From the NCBI GenBank assembly GCA_027364815.1, contig DAHXOQ010000001.1:1-64000 (forward strand): 64,000 nt of DNA, written 5' to 3'. How positions within the stretch are numbered: the stretch's first letter is position 1; each line of letters starts with the position of its first letter. Under the pieces are notes generated by a model. It saw only the letters and a program-made list of their open reading frames with translations. It did no database searches and was not told the origin of the DNA. Shown one piece after another: positions 35,398 through 45,171 of this stretch. Position numbers and translations under genes: made by a program. Origin of the DNA: Acidobacteriaceae bacterium (GTDB lineage: Bacteria > Acidobacteriota > Terriglobia > Terriglobales > Acidobacteriaceae).

Positions 35398-35631
35398 AAG
35401 AACACTATACCCTGTCCCGGCGCTTGCGTTCTGTGACTGCGCGCGAGAAAATTAAAGTACAGTAAAAGTAGCCGGTCCATCTGGAAAAATCAGATTGCAA
35501 CGTGGGTAGCGAGAGCTGAAGATGAATCATTGTCATCGTTTCAGCCTAATCAGCGACCAGTGGCTGAAGTGTATTCAATTGCAGGAATGAATCTTACGTA
35601 CGCACAAAGTCCTTATCTGGAGTTGTTTTTC

Positions 35632-37056
35632 ATGAGTTGGAAGTTTACAAAATCATGGAGAGTAATGGGCCTGGCAGCACTGGCCAGCGCCATGCCTTTG
35701 ATTGCACACGCTTCGGATGGATCATCTTCAGCGCCTGTGACCCAGGCACAGTTGGATGCACTTAAACAATCCATCAGCGATGCGCGCATGGCCGGCGACA
35801 ACGCATGGATGCTGGTCAGCGCGGCTTTGGTGTTGCTGATGACAGGCCCAGGGCTCGCACTTTTTTATGGCGGCCTGGTGCGCAAGAAAAATATTCTCGC
35901 CACCATGATGCAGAGCTTTGCCATGATGGGAATCGTCACCGTGATCTGGGCCGTTATTGGTTACTCACTCGCCTTTGGTCACGGAAACGCCTTTATTGGC
36001 GGCTTCGAACATGTATTTCTCAAAGGCGTAGGAGTTGCTCCAAATCCAGACTACGCGCCTACTATCCCAGAGCAAACTTACATGATCTACCAGTTGATGT
36101 TCGCCATCATTACACCTGCGCTTATCACTGGAGCCTTTGCCGAACGCATGAAGTTCAGCGCGATGGCAATATTTCTCGGCCTCTGGTCGCTTGTGATTTA
36201 CAGCCCTATGGCGCACATGGTTTGGGGTGTGGGCGGATTGTTGAATACTTCAGGCGGCAAGATTCCCTGCTTCGACTTTGCGGGTGGAACTGTCGTTCAC
36301 GTCACATCCGGCGTCTCGGCGCTGGTGACTGCAATCTTTCTGGGCAAGCGACTCGGCTACCCCAAAACCCCGATGCCGCCGCACTCGCTTGTACTCAGCT
36401 TCATTGGCGCTTGTCTGCTGTGGGTGGGCTGGTTTGGATTCAATGCCGGGAGCGCGGTTAGTGCCGGAACACTTGCGACGAGCGCTTTTGTCAACACGCA
36501 TTTTGCAGCAGCCGCCGCAGCCATCAGCTGGACGATCGCTGAGTGGCTCCATAACAAGCAGCCCACCGCACTCGGCGCCATTTCCGGCGCTGTTGCAGGA
36601 CTGGTTGCTATCACTCCGGCATCAGGATTTGTGCAACCCATGTCGGCGCTCGCGATTGGATTCGTTGGTGGCGCCGTCTGTTTCCTGATGGTCTTCAAGG
36701 TCAAGAGCATCTTTGGTTACGACGACTCACTGGACGCATTTGGCGTTCATGGCGCCGGCGGCACAATTGGCGCTCTGCTGACCGGGCTCTTTGCAACACG
36801 CATCATCAACCCCATCTACGGGTCGGATAAGAGCGGCAGCTTAATTGCCACTGGGGCATTCGATGGCCACTGGTCACAGATGCTCAATCAGGCCGGCGGC
36901 GTTGCCATTGCCTGGCTCATCTCAATCATTGGAACGCTTGCGCTTCTATTCCTGGTCGACAAACTCGTTGGGTTGCGTGTCTCGCAGCAGGATGAGCAAT
37001 TGGGACTTGATCAAACTCAACACGGCGAATCAGGCTACGAATACGACGTGCCTTAA
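35632..37056 (+). CDS. amt: Ammonium transporter Amt
   Basis: 474 residues from ATG 35632 (GGAG 9 nt upstream); the N-terminal extension in the open frame is not needed. A signal-like first helix is followed by the 11-helix Amt fold: MTGPGLALFYGGLVRKKNIL, FGHGNAFIGGFEHVFLKGV, SPMAHMVWGVGG, FAGGTVVHVTSG and DSLDAFGVHGAGGTIGALLTG, with the twin pore histidines. It conducts ammonium/ammonia inward. GlnB and GlnD genes follow at once, so the channel should be gated by the PII protein in response to nitrogen status. Confidence 0.95.
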   Translation: MSWKFTKSWRVMGLAALASAMPLIAHASDGSSSAPVTQAQLDALKQSISDARMAGDNAWMLVSAALVLLMTGPGLALFYGGLVRKKNILATMMQSFAMMGIVTVIWAVIGYSLAFGHGNAFIGGFEHVFLKGVGVAPNPDYAPTIPEQTYMIYQLMFAIITPALITGAFAERMKFSAMAIFLGLWSLVIYSPMAHMVWGVGGLLNTSGGKIPCFDFAGGTVVHVTSGVSALVTAIFLGKRLGYPKTPMPPHSLVLSFIGACLLWVGWFGFNAGSAVSAGTLATSAFVNTHFAAAAAAISWTIAEWLHNKQPTALGAISGAVAGLVAITPASGFVQPMSALAIGFVGGAVCFLMVFKVKSIFGYDDSLDAFGVHGAGGTIGALLTGLFATRIINPIYGSDKSGSLIATGAFDGHWSQMLNQAGGVAIAWLISIIGTLALLFLVDKLVGLRVSQQDEQLGLDQTQHGESGYEYDVP

Positions 37057-37082
37057 TTCCCACAAATATGTGCACCGGTTGA

Positions 37083-37469
<387 letters not shown>

Positions 37470-37517
37470 CACAGAAACTCAAGAGCCACACTTCAATGAA
37501 GCAATCTTTGGAGAGCG

Positions 37518-40127
37518 ATGCAAAAGGCGCTGTTGGCAGTTGACGATCTACGCGATGAGTACACCAGGGAGATGGCTTTGGTGCGCCAGAATTATGAGCG
37601 CACCGGCGATGGCACCGCGGCCATTCGCCGCCGCTCCTCGGTTGTTGATCGCCTGCTCATCGAACTCTGGAAACGCGCTTTTGCAGACCAGCCCGGAGTA
37701 AACGCAACCCTGCTTGCACTTGGTGGATACGGTCGCAAGGATCTCTTCCCTTACTCCGACATTGATATCCTCTTCGTCTTCGCCGACGAAAAAGTGGAGT
37801 TGCAAACCCATGAGGCAGTACGCGCAATTATTCAAAGCCTCTGGGATATCGGCCTGCGAGCCAGCCCCAACGCGCGCACACTCAAAGAAGCGGGTCGCTT
37901 TGATCCGGACAATCTCGAGTTCACACTCGCTACCCTCGACCATCGTTTTCTTGCCGGGCAGTTCCCTCTCTACCAGAAGCTTCATCAGGAGGTCATACCC
38001 GGCCTGGTATTGAGTCAGTGGAACACCATCACGCAAAAGCTCAGTGAGCTTGCACGCGCCCGTCATGCCAAATACGGCAACACAATTTTTCATCTGGAGC
38101 CCAATCTCAAGGAATGCCCCGGCGGGTTGCGCGATTATCACCTTGCTCTCTGGTTCGCTCTGCTTTTCCACTTGAAAGATGAGCGTGAATGGCCGCGTCA
38201 GCGTGGCGGAGTCTTCCAAAGCGCGCGTGGCGACGCCGAAACAGCCTTTGATTTCCTCGCATCCGTCCGATGCTTTCTGCACTTCCGTCATGGCCGCGAC
38301 GACAATGCGCTCGACTGGCAATCGCAGGATGAAGCGGCAGCCAACAGCGTAGGCCTTGAAACCCGCGGCACCGCAGACCCGTCTTATTGGATGCGTACAT
38401 ATTTCCGTCACGCGCGCATCATCTATCGCCGCGCGGTTCTGCTGATGGAGCATCTACCAGCGCCAGTCAGTTTTTACAAGCAATTTCGCCGCCGCCGCAC
38501 TCCCATCGCGGGAACAGATTTTTATCTGGATCAGGGACGCATAGATATCAACCCCGGTGCGCAATTCAACGACACAGGCGCAATCCTGCGCGTCTTCTCG
38601 CTAATGGCTGCTCACGGTTATGCACTCAGCCAGACGGCGGAAGACCGCATCACGGACGCTCTCCCGGTTCTCGCTATTCAGATCCCCGAAGGCCCTTATC
38701 TGTGGAATGCGCTCAGGGAAGTTCTGCTGGGCCCTCATGCTGCGCACGCATTGCGCACGATGCATGCACTCGGCGTACTTGAGATGCTTATTCCCGAGTT
38801 CCATGGCATTGACGCGCTCGTCATCCGTGACAGCTATCATCGCTATACCGTTGACGAACACACCTTCCTCGTCATCGACAATGTTCACCAACTGCGCCAG
38901 CCAAGCGCAGAATTCGAACGCCGTCTCGGTCAACTGATTCAAGAGATAGACCGTCTCGACCTCTTCATGCTTTCGTTACTCATGCACGACACCGGTAAGG
39001 CACGCAAAACCGGTGATCACGCAGTCACCAGCGTCGAGTTTGCTGACAGCCTGATGGCGCGCCTGGATTTTGATGCAGAGGAACGCGAAGTGGTTCGCAG
39101 GCTGATTCGCATGCACCTGGAGATGTCCCAGGCATTGCGTCGCGATATCTTCGACATAGAAAATGTGCGCGGCTTTGCTGAGAAAATTGGCAGCCCGACA
39201 CTACTGAAGATGCTTGCGCTGATGACTTACGCTGACATCAAGGCTGTTCATCCCGACGCGCTGACACCGTGGAAGGCTGAAAATCTTTGGCAGCTTTACA
39301 TGGCGACAGCAAACTTCATGGATCGCAGCGTCGATGAGGTGCGCTATCACGCAGCCATTGATCCAACCCTGCTCAATCGCATCCGTGCGATGGTTCCACC
39401 AGCACAATTTGATTCGCTCAAAAATTTCCTTGAAGGCCTGCCGCAACGTTACATGCAAACCCGTCTTCCTGAGCAGATTCGCAGCCACTTCCTGTTGGCG
39501 CACGAACTGGCTGATGACCCTGCGCAACTTGATCTGCATCCCCACGCCAATCTTTTTGATTTAACTGTGGTGACACGCGATCGCAGCCAACTTTTTGCCG
39601 ATGTTGCAGGAACTTTGGCGGCATGGGGAATGAACATCGTCAAAGCGGACGCCTTTTCAAACGATGCCGGAATCATCGTTGACAGTTTCCAGTTCACAGA
39701 CACTTACCGCACACTTGAACTGAACCCAGATGAAAAGGTCCGCTTTATTGCGAACCTGCATGACGTCATCGCTCAGAAGCTTTCCGTTGAACAGTTGCTC
39801 GCCAGGCGCAGTCATCATGGCCAAACGGCCAACTTCAAGGTTGAAGTAGGAACGCGACTTGAGTTCGATTCCACCTCATCGAGCCACTCCACACTTCTGC
39901 AAGTTGTGGCGCAGGATGGGCCAGGCCTTCTCCGCCGCATAGCTCTTGCACTCAATCAACACAAGTGCAACATCGAGGTAGCGCTCATTGACACTGAAGG
40001 CGAGTCGGCAATCGACGTATTTTATCTGACTAAAAATGGCATCAAGCTGGACGAATCTGAACAGCAATCGCTTGCGAAGACTTTGACTGCCAGTCTTGAG
40101 GGGATGCGTCTGGCTATGAAGGCTTAA
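37518..40127 (+). CDS. glnD: PII uridylyltransferase / uridylyl-removing enzyme
   Basis: 869 residues with all four domains in order: nucleotidyltransferase ([18 protein letters not shown], residues ~70-90), a helical linker, HD phosphohydrolase ([27 protein letters not shown]), and two ACT domains at about 690-770 and 795-869 ([41 protein letters not shown]). GlnD adds UMP to PII when glutamine is low and removes it when glutamine is high; the ACT domains bind glutamine. It lies 48 nt after glnB. AT 37518 the ATG follows GGAGAG closely. Confidence 0.96.
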   Translation: MQKALLAVDDLRDEYTREMALVRQNYERTGDGTAAIRRRSSVVDRLLIELWKRAFADQPGVNATLLALGGYGRKDLFPYSDIDILFVFADEKVELQTHEAVRAIIQSLWDIGLRASPNARTLKEAGRFDPDNLEFTLATLDHRFLAGQFPLYQKLHQEVIPGLVLSQWNTITQKLSELARARHAKYGNTIFHLEPNLKECPGGLRDYHLALWFALLFHLKDEREWPRQRGGVFQSARGDAETAFDFLASVRCFLHFRHGRDDNALDWQSQDEAAANSVGLETRGTADPSYWMRTYFRHARIIYRRAVLLMEHLPAPVSFYKQFRRRRTPIAGTDFYLDQGRIDINPGAQFNDTGAILRVFSLMAAHGYALSQTAEDRITDALPVLAIQIPEGPYLWNALREVLLGPHAAHALRTMHALGVLEMLIPEFHGIDALVIRDSYHRYTVDEHTFLVIDNVHQLRQPSAEFERRLGQLIQEIDRLDLFMLSLLMHDTGKARKTGDHAVTSVEFADSLMARLDFDAEEREVVRRLIRMHLEMSQALRRDIFDIENVRGFAEKIGSPTLLKMLALMTYADIKAVHPDALTPWKAENLWQLYMATANFMDRSVDEVRYHAAIDPTLLNRIRAMVPPAQFDSLKNFLEGLPQRYMQTRLPEQIRSHFLLAHELADDPAQLDLHPHANLFDLTVVTRDRSQLFADVAGTLAAWGMNIVKADAFSNDAGIIVDSFQFTDTYRTLELNPDEKVRFIANLHDVIAQKLSVEQLLARRSHHGQTANFKVEVGTRLEFDSTSSSHSTLLQVVAQDGPGLLRRIALALNQHKCNIEVALIDTEGESAIDVFYLTKNGIKLDESEQQSLAKTLTASLEGMRLAMKA

Positions 40128-40229
40128 TAATTTAAATCATATTCATGTTTTGAATGAGGTCTGAATTCCCTTCATCTTCCCGTAACAATCACAGCAATGC
40201 TGGTCGCGTAACATGGAGATGTGCCCTGT

Positions 40230-40520
40230 TCACTTCAAATACGCGCGCACCAGATCGATCAAATCCTCGGCAAGCTCCGGAGCAATCTGTTCCTTGACGC
40301 CATCTACAAGATGGAAACGGATATGATCTTCAAGCACTTCACCCATCAAACTGTTGATGCCGCCGCGAACCGCAGCCAGCAGCATCAGTTGTCCGCCACA
40401 GTCCTCATCAGCTGTCAGCGCACGCTCGACTGCATCCAATTGCCCGCGCAGTTTTCTGATACGCTGCAACAATTTAAGTTTCTCGCGTTCATGAAGCGAC
40501 ATGCCATCTCGCTTTGACAT
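40230..40520 (-). CDS. CsoR/RcnR/FrmR-family metal-sensing repressor
   Basis: 96 residues, all-helical DUF156 family. The best start is ATG 40520 (AGAGGA 5-6 nt upstream); an internal ATG at 40502 would give exactly the RcnR length. In that numbering the likely sensor residues are Cys35 (DEDCGG), His60 and His64 (DHIRFHLVD). The His-x3-His pattern is RcnR-like, and the Cys is shared by CsoR, RcnR and FrmR. The canonical His3 of RcnR is replaced by Leu with a His at position 4. It should repress DNA until metal or aldehyde binding; the cognate G-tract operators lie in the divergent promoter region just upstream. Confidence 0.88.
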   Translation of the reverse strand: MSKRDGMSLHEREKLKLLQRIRKLRGQLDAVERALTADEDCGGQLMLLAAVRGGINSLMGEVLEDHIRFHLVDGVKEQIAPELAEDLIDLVRAYLK

Positions 40521-40529
40521 AATTTCCTC

Positions 40530-40557
40530 TTTACTGAATACCCATGGGGGGTATACT
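40530..40557 (+). promoter_or_regulatory. Candidate promoter of the OprB porin gene
   Basis: A -35-like TTTACT (40530-40535) and a -10-like TATACT (40552-40557) are separated by 16 nt, ahead of the porin start at 40636. The first CsoR-type operator fills the spacer and touches the -10, so repressor binding would block polymerase. Confidence 0.55.
40539..40553. promoter_or_regulatory. CsoR/RcnR-type operator 1
   Basis: TACCCATGGGGGGTA: a G-tract of six flanked by TACCC and TA, an imperfect inverted repeat matching the G/C-tract operators used by the CsoR/RcnR family. It lies between the -35 and -10 boxes of the porin promoter and about 20 nt before the repressor start codon, so it may control both genes. 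Confidence 0.75.
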
Positions 40558-40560
40558 ATG

Positions 40561-40575
40561 TACCTAGTGGGGGTA
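40561..40575. promoter_or_regulatory. CsoR/RcnR-type operator 2
   Basis: TACCTAGTGGGGGTA: a second G-tract site of the same length, 22 bp (two helical turns) from the first. It would cover the transcription start predicted from the -10 at 40552-40557. Two sites on one face suggest cooperative binding of two tetramers. Confidence 0.7.
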
Positions 40576-40635
40576 TCTCTGATTTATGGTACTCTCTTTC
40601 TGCAATTAACTAAAGTTCATTTCTGAGGCCTTGTT

Positions 40636-42168
40636 ATGTTCCCCAATATCTCATTGAATAAATTAAAGATATTAGCCATTGCTGTGTCATTTCTGCTGCT
40701 CTTTCTCTCTGCCTCTGCCACGGACAAGGCACAAACTACGGCGCAGATACCAGACGCTCCAACTCCTCAGTTGGCAGTCTTAGGCAACCCTCCACCGTTG
40801 TCACAGCACGGCTCTCAGGGGGAAATTGGAATTCATAATAAGGACGTGACTGCAAATGAACATGCGCAGTTGGAAATGCCACAGGTCACCATCTTTCCAC
40901 ACCCAGATGATGCGCGGTACCTCATCTCGGGCCAGGCGAACATAATCTTTCAGGGTCGCCTTCCCTTTCATTCGCTCTATCAGGGCACCAACAGCTTCCG
41001 GAACTCGGCCGAGTACAAAACCTCCATGATCGGTACCTTGTACACAGCTCTTCGGCCTACTCGTTCGATCCGTTACAACACGGATCTGATCTTCGACATG
41101 GAATTAGCTGCGGGGCGTGGTTTGAGCGAGGCATTAGGCCTTGCCGGATTTACTAATCTTGATGTCGTGCGCAACCCTTACCTCAGTGAAACGCCTTACA
41201 TTGCGCGCTATGAGATTCATCAGGTCATCGGTCTTACGAATCAGACAGCCGATCAACAGGTAAGCAGTTTTGGACTTGCTACCAGCGTGCCGGTGCGCCG
41301 CCTTGAGTTCCGCATAGGCAAATTGACTCTGCCTGATTTTTTTGATGTCAACGGCCCCGGTTCAGACAGTCACTTGCAATTCATGAACTGGACCGTGGAC
41401 AACAATGGCGCATGGGATTATGCCGCTGATACGCGCGGGTACACGGTGGGTGGGATGGCAGAATATGACGACCGCGCGTGGAGCATTCGCTACGGGCTCT
41501 TTGCCATGCCGATCGTGGCCAATGGAATCGATTTGGACTGGGCCTTCTCGCGTGCGCATGGCCATAACGGCGAGTTCGAATTCCGCAAGGGTTACATCAA
41601 AAATCAAAAGGGTGCTACGCGTTTACTTTTCTATGCCAATCGCGCGCATATGGGCGATTATCGCGAGGCCGTAGACGCATTTCTGGCAGGCACCGACACT
41701 ACGCCCACTATCACCCAGCATGAACATTTCGGCGCGCTCAAGTATGGCTTTGGCATCAACAACGAGCAGGTAATCACTGCGAATCTTCGCGTCTTTGGCC
41801 GCTTTGGATGGAATGAAGGCCAGCACGAATCCTTCGCATACACTGAGGTTGACCAGACCTTCCTGAGCGGTTTCGATTACTCCGGTTCACGCTGGAAGCG
41901 CCCCATCGACAAACTCGGCGTGGCTGTCGTCTCAAACGCCATCAAGAAAGACCATCAGAATTATCTGAAATATGGCGGGCTTGGTTTTCTGCTTGGCGAT
42001 GGAAACCTGAACTACGGCCGTGAAAATATCGTCGAGAGTTACTACACAATGCACGCCTGGCGCGGACTCTATTACTCAGTTGATGTGCAGCACATCAACA
42101 ACCCCGGTTACAACCGTGACCGCGGCCCAGCCTGGGTTGGATCCACCCGCATGCATGTTGATTTTTAA
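40636..42168 (+). CDS. OprB-family porin
   Basis: 510 residues. The ATG at 40636 has TGAGG 7 nt upstream. A signal peptide is followed by a Pro-rich linker and a 16-strand type barrel with OprB-family signatures: SAEYKTSMIGTLYTALRPTRS, LEFRIGKLTLPDFFDVN, KYGFGINNEQVITANLRVFGRFGWNEGQ, and the C-terminal LNYGRENIVESYYTMHAWRGLYYSVDVQHINNPGYNRDRGP ending in Phe. OprB proteins are normally carbohydrate-selective, but related porins pass metal complexes. The metal-sensor operators in its promoter suggest the latter, or a wider stress role. It converges on the FtsB-like gene with 6 nt between stops. Confidence 0.8.
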   Translation: MFPNISLNKLKILAIAVSFLLLFLSASATDKAQTTAQIPDAPTPQLAVLGNPPPLSQHGSQGEIGIHNKDVTANEHAQLEMPQVTIFPHPDDARYLISGQANIIFQGRLPFHSLYQGTNSFRNSAEYKTSMIGTLYTALRPTRSIRYNTDLIFDMELAAGRGLSEALGLAGFTNLDVVRNPYLSETPYIARYEIHQVIGLTNQTADQQVSSFGLATSVPVRRLEFRIGKLTLPDFFDVNGPGSDSHLQFMNWTVDNNGAWDYAADTRGYTVGGMAEYDDRAWSIRYGLFAMPIVANGIDLDWAFSRAHGHNGEFEFRKGYIKNQKGATRLLFYANRAHMGDYREAVDAFLAGTDTTPTITQHEHFGALKYGFGINNEQVITANLRVFGRFGWNEGQHESFAYTEVDQTFLSGFDYSGSRWKRPIDKLGVAVVSNAIKKDHQNYLKYGGLGFLLGDGNLNYGRENIVESYYTMHAWRGLYYSVDVQHINNPGYNRDRGPAWVGSTRMHVDF

Positions 42169-42174
42169 AGCAAT

Positions 42175-43008
42175 TTATTTCGCGGAATTTACTTGTGTGG
42201 GTTTTTCAGGAAGCGCGTAGATAATTTCACCCGAGCGGGCATAGTGCAACTTCTCGCGCGCTTCACGCTCAATGGCATCCTTATCCGTATTCAGGCTGTT
42301 AATGTGATCCCGCACGCGCGTATTCTCCAACTGCAACTGGTCAATCTCCATCTGCAGGCGCTTATCTTCAGCGCGCTTCTGCTGCCAGATGGAGAGGCCA
42401 TCCTTGCCATTGATCACATGCCACCCCATGAACATAATCAGCGCGAGAACCACCATGGTTCCAGCCGGTCTCCACGTCTGAGGCGTGCTTGCCCCGGGAA
42501 GAAAACCAAGCAGGAAGTGCAGCAAGGAACGATGCTCTTTCACTGCACTCGCAGAGGCTGCTTCGCCGCCATCATTCTCTGAGAGCGTATCGGCATCTAC
42601 TGCGCCGGCTGCATCCATGCGTTCAGCTTTTGATGCCACGCCGGATTTCGCCTTTGAAGTTAAATCGATCGATTGAGAATTGTGATTCTGCGCAATAAGT
42701 TCCTCTGAACGCGCCCTCTCCTCGTAGTGCGTATCGAGAATCTGCTGCTTAGGCTGGTCATAAATTGTGGGGATTGTGGATGATTTGGCCGCTGAAAACG
42801 GTGAAGGAATGTTTTCAGCAACTGGAGTCGGGTCAACTGCTGGAAGCGATTGGATAGTCTCAAATAGCTCCGGTGCGACTGGCTGCGGCGTTGGCTCTTC
42901 CATAGCTTGCGCGATAAATGGAGCGTAACTCTCCTCTGCATCGCAAACTTCGCTTGCGAAGGGCAGCTTGCCGCAGTATTTATCGAATCCCTGTTGACGC
43001 GTGCTCAA
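42175..43008 (-). CDS. FtsB/DivIC-like septum protein with long cytoplasmic extension
   Basis: 277 residues from a TTG at 43008 with AGGA 4 nt upstream; the true start is uncertain. The C-terminal 90 residues are FtsB-like: one membrane segment (TMVVLALIMFMGWHVI), a leucine-rich coiled coil (KRLQMEIDQLQLENTRVRDHINSLNTD), and EAREKLHYARSGEIIYALPEKP, the family motif. FtsB binds FtsL/FtsQ in the divisome. About 180 residues precede the helix, rich in Ala, Ser, Pro and Glu and likely disordered; typical FtsB has only a few residues there. It lies 48 nt after the phosphohexomutase gene. Confidence 0.72.
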   Translation of the reverse strand: MSTRQQGFDKYCGKLPFASEVCDAEESYAPFIAQAMEEPTPQPVAPELFETIQSLPAVDPTPVAENIPSPFSAAKSSTIPTIYDQPKQQILDTHYEERARSEELIAQNHNSQSIDLTSKAKSGVASKAERMDAAGAVDADTLSENDGGEAASASAVKEHRSLLHFLLGFLPGASTPQTWRPAGTMVVLALIMFMGWHVINGKDGLSIWQQKRAEDKRLQMEIDQLQLENTRVRDHINSLNTDKDAIEREAREKLHYARSGEIIYALPEKPTQVNSAK

Positions 43009-43056
43009 AATCCTAACCCTTCATCACATCTGATTCTGAGCAAACATCATCTCTGC

Positions 43057-44460
43057 TCAGGCCAGCACAAACTCCCGCGCGGCCTTACTCAGCGCCGCCA
43101 CATCCTGCTCGCTGCGCGCTTCAGTGTAGGCACGCACAACAGGTTCAGTTCCCGAAAGCCGGTAGCAAACCCATGAGCCGCCATCGAGAATCAGCTTCAG
43201 CCCATCGGTGCGGACAACTGAGACAACTTTGCGTCCGCTGAGTTCCGTGGGATCAGCCTTCAGTTTCTTAGTGAAATTCGCCATCGTATCCGCGGTCAAG
43301 TGGAAGTTCTCTCTTATTGGATAGAAGGAACCAACCTTGTCAAAGAGTGCCTTCAGTTGTTCGCCAAGACTTTTGCCACGTGTCGCCACCATCTCCGCTA
43401 CAAGCAGCCCGGCAATCACGCCATCTTTCTCCGGAACGTGGCCGCGAATCGTCAAACCGGCCGATTCCTCGCCGCCGATGGCGATCTTGTCTTCGTTAAT
43501 CAATTCACCAATGTACTTGAAGCCGACAGGCGTCTCGTAGAGCTGAACCTTGTGGTGCTCGGCCAGCGCATTGATCAGATTGGTCGTCGCTACACTCTTG
43601 GCCACGCCATTTTTCCAGCCGCGCGACTCCACCAGGTAATCGAAGAGCAGGGCGATAATGTAATTCGGCTGAATGAAGGTGCCATCCGCGTCAACAATAC
43701 CGAAGCGGTCAGCATCGCCGTCAGTGGCAATTGCCAGCCTGGCGCCAATCTCTTTCATCTTTGCCTTGGCGTCGCCGAGCAGATGATCATCCGGTTCCGG
43801 TGCATGGCCGCCGAAGAGTACATCGCGATAATCGTGCACCGTCTCCACGGCCACGCCGGCTTCACGCAGCAGATCTGATGGATAGCCACGACCTGCGCCC
43901 CAGAAAGGATCGTAAACAATTTTGATTCCGGATTTTGCGATTGCCTTGAGGTCAACCAGCTCAGCAAGACGCTGCAAAAACGAAGGCTTCACGTCGGTTG
44001 TTTCAAATTCCTTGCTGCTTTCAACGTGCGCAACTCCGCCTTTCGCAGCCTGTGCTTCGATAGCAGCTTCAATATGTTTCGTCACATCGGGCAGAGCGGG
44101 CGCGCCATCATGCGTTGAAAATTTAATCCCGTTGTACTCCGGAGGATTGTGCGAAGCGGTGAAGTTGATGGCGCCCGATGTTTTGAGCGAGCGCACAGCG
44201 TAAGAAATCGCCGGCGTCGGCGCTGCCTCTGGAATCCCGATTGGCGTAACCCCTGCCGCATCCAGAATCGCTGCTGCTTCGTGAACAAAGCTCTCGCCCA
44301 GAAAGCGCGGATCACGGCCCACGAGCACGCGATGCGGCGCAGGCTGGCTCTTTACATACGAGGCAATTCCAGCAACGGCCATGCGTATATTGGCAAGGTT
44401 GAACTCATCGGCAACAATAGCCCTCCAGCCGGAGGTTCCGAACTTGATTTGGGTGCTCAT
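43057..44460 (-). CDS. Phosphoglucomutase/phosphomannomutase-family enzyme
   Basis: 467 residues. The alpha-D-phosphohexomutase order is complete: FGTSGWRA, the phosphoserine loop TASHNPPEYNGIKF, metal site ATDGDADRFG, sugar loop GGEESAGLTIRG and phosphate loop RLSGTEPVVRAYTEA. The enzyme moves the phosphate between C1 and C6 of glucose, mannose or glucosamine. The exact sugar is not decided by these motifs; GEESAG fits phosphoglucomutase or phosphomannomutase types. The ATG at 44460 is preceded by GAGGGAG. It is the first gene of a probable pair with the FtsB-like gene. Confidence 0.9.
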   Translation of the reverse strand: MSTQIKFGTSGWRAIVADEFNLANIRMAVAGIASYVKSQPAPHRVLVGRDPRFLGESFVHEAAAILDAAGVTPIGIPEAAPTPAISYAVRSLKTSGAINFTASHNPPEYNGIKFSTHDGAPALPDVTKHIEAAIEAQAAKGGVAHVESSKEFETTDVKPSFLQRLAELVDLKAIAKSGIKIVYDPFWGAGRGYPSDLLREAGVAVETVHDYRDVLFGGHAPEPDDHLLGDAKAKMKEIGARLAIATDGDADRFGIVDADGTFIQPNYIIALLFDYLVESRGWKNGVAKSVATTNLINALAEHHKVQLYETPVGFKYIGELINEDKIAIGGEESAGLTIRGHVPEKDGVIAGLLVAEMVATRGKSLGEQLKALFDKVGSFYPIRENFHLTADTMANFTKKLKADPTELSGRKVVSVVRTDGLKLILDGGSWVCYRLSGTEPVVRAYTEARSEQDVAALSKAAREFVLA

Positions 44461-44584
44461 GACTCGCTACTCCCTCAAGAAGAAAAATCTTCAAAGTGCT
44501 TCCACATCGTCCATACTGCATGAAGGGAGCCGGGCGGGGCAAGTCGCAGGAGGATAGATTTTCATTAAAAATGAGGCGCACTTT

Positions 44585-44917
44585 ATGACCGATAAAAACT
44601 CCATCGCACGCATTGTGCTCACCACAACTGCGAATCTGGAGGATGCGCGCACTTTAGGCCATCGTCTCGTCGAAGAACATCTAGCGGCCTGCGCAAGCAT
44701 CATTCCTGCCATTGAATCCATCTACCATTGGCAAGGCTCAATTGAAGAATCGAAAGAAGTCCTGCTCCTGCTCAAGACAATTGAAGACAAGCTTGAAGCG
44801 CTCGAAGCACGTTTGAATCAGCTGCATACTTATGAGACGCCGGAGTTCCTCGTACTCTCCGTTGACCCGGCCGGAAGCAAGTACCTTAGATGGCTCACGG
44901 ACTCCCTTCAATCATGA
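44585..44917 (+). CDS. cutA: Divalent-cation tolerance protein CutA
   Basis: 110 residues, full family length. CutA1 trimers have the ferredoxin-like fold recognised here by VLTTTANLEDARTLGHRLVEEHLAACASIIPAIESIYHWQGSI, EVLLLLKTIEDK and HTYETPEFLVLSVDPAGSKYLRWL. A role in copper and divalent-metal tolerance was proposed from E. coli mutants; the exact function is open. GAGG lies 8 nt upstream of the ATG. It is followed 28 nt later by a tiny membrane ORF. Confidence 0.92.
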   Translation: MTDKNSIARIVLTTTANLEDARTLGHRLVEEHLAACASIIPAIESIYHWQGSIEESKEVLLLLKTIEDKLEALEARLNQLHTYETPEFLVLSVDPAGSKYLRWLTDSLQS

Positions 44918-44945
44918 GCCGCTCTGATAAAATAGAGACTGCTGC

Positions 44946-45116
44946 ATGATGCGATGGCTCATTCTGGTTTTGGTGATTTGTTTTCTCGCTCTGCTCATTG
45001 CAGCCGGTGCGATGTTGCTGCATGTCCGGCGCCAGCGTAAAAAACTACTCAAATCCAGGGATGCTGACCCGCAAGTTGAGGTCAGCTCCAGTGACGAGAA
45101 CATTCATGACTCCTGA
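44946..45116 (+). CDS. Small single-span membrane protein (56 residues)
   Basis: The ORF begins ATGATG at 44946 and reads MMRWLILVLVICFLALLIAA, followed by a basic patch (HVRRQRKKLLKSR) and a short acidic tail ending NIHDS, TGA at 45114-45116. One strongly hydrophobic helix then positive residues fit a type II-like membrane anchor. A GATAAAAT sits about 20 nt upstream, but there is no good ribosome-binding site, so it may be weakly translated or coupled to cutA. I do not recognise it. Confidence 0.5.
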   Translation: MMRWLILVLVICFLALLIAAGAMLLHVRRQRKKLLKSRDADPQVEVSSSDENIHDS

Positions 45117-45171
45117 CTCGAGTCAATTCATTTAAATTTGCAGGGCCAACTCATCCTAAGGGAGTGCAACG

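Noticed and set aside
37548..38453. 301-codon minus-strand ORF inside glnD
   Set aside because: Antisense to conserved GlnD motifs; no domain or start signal of its own.
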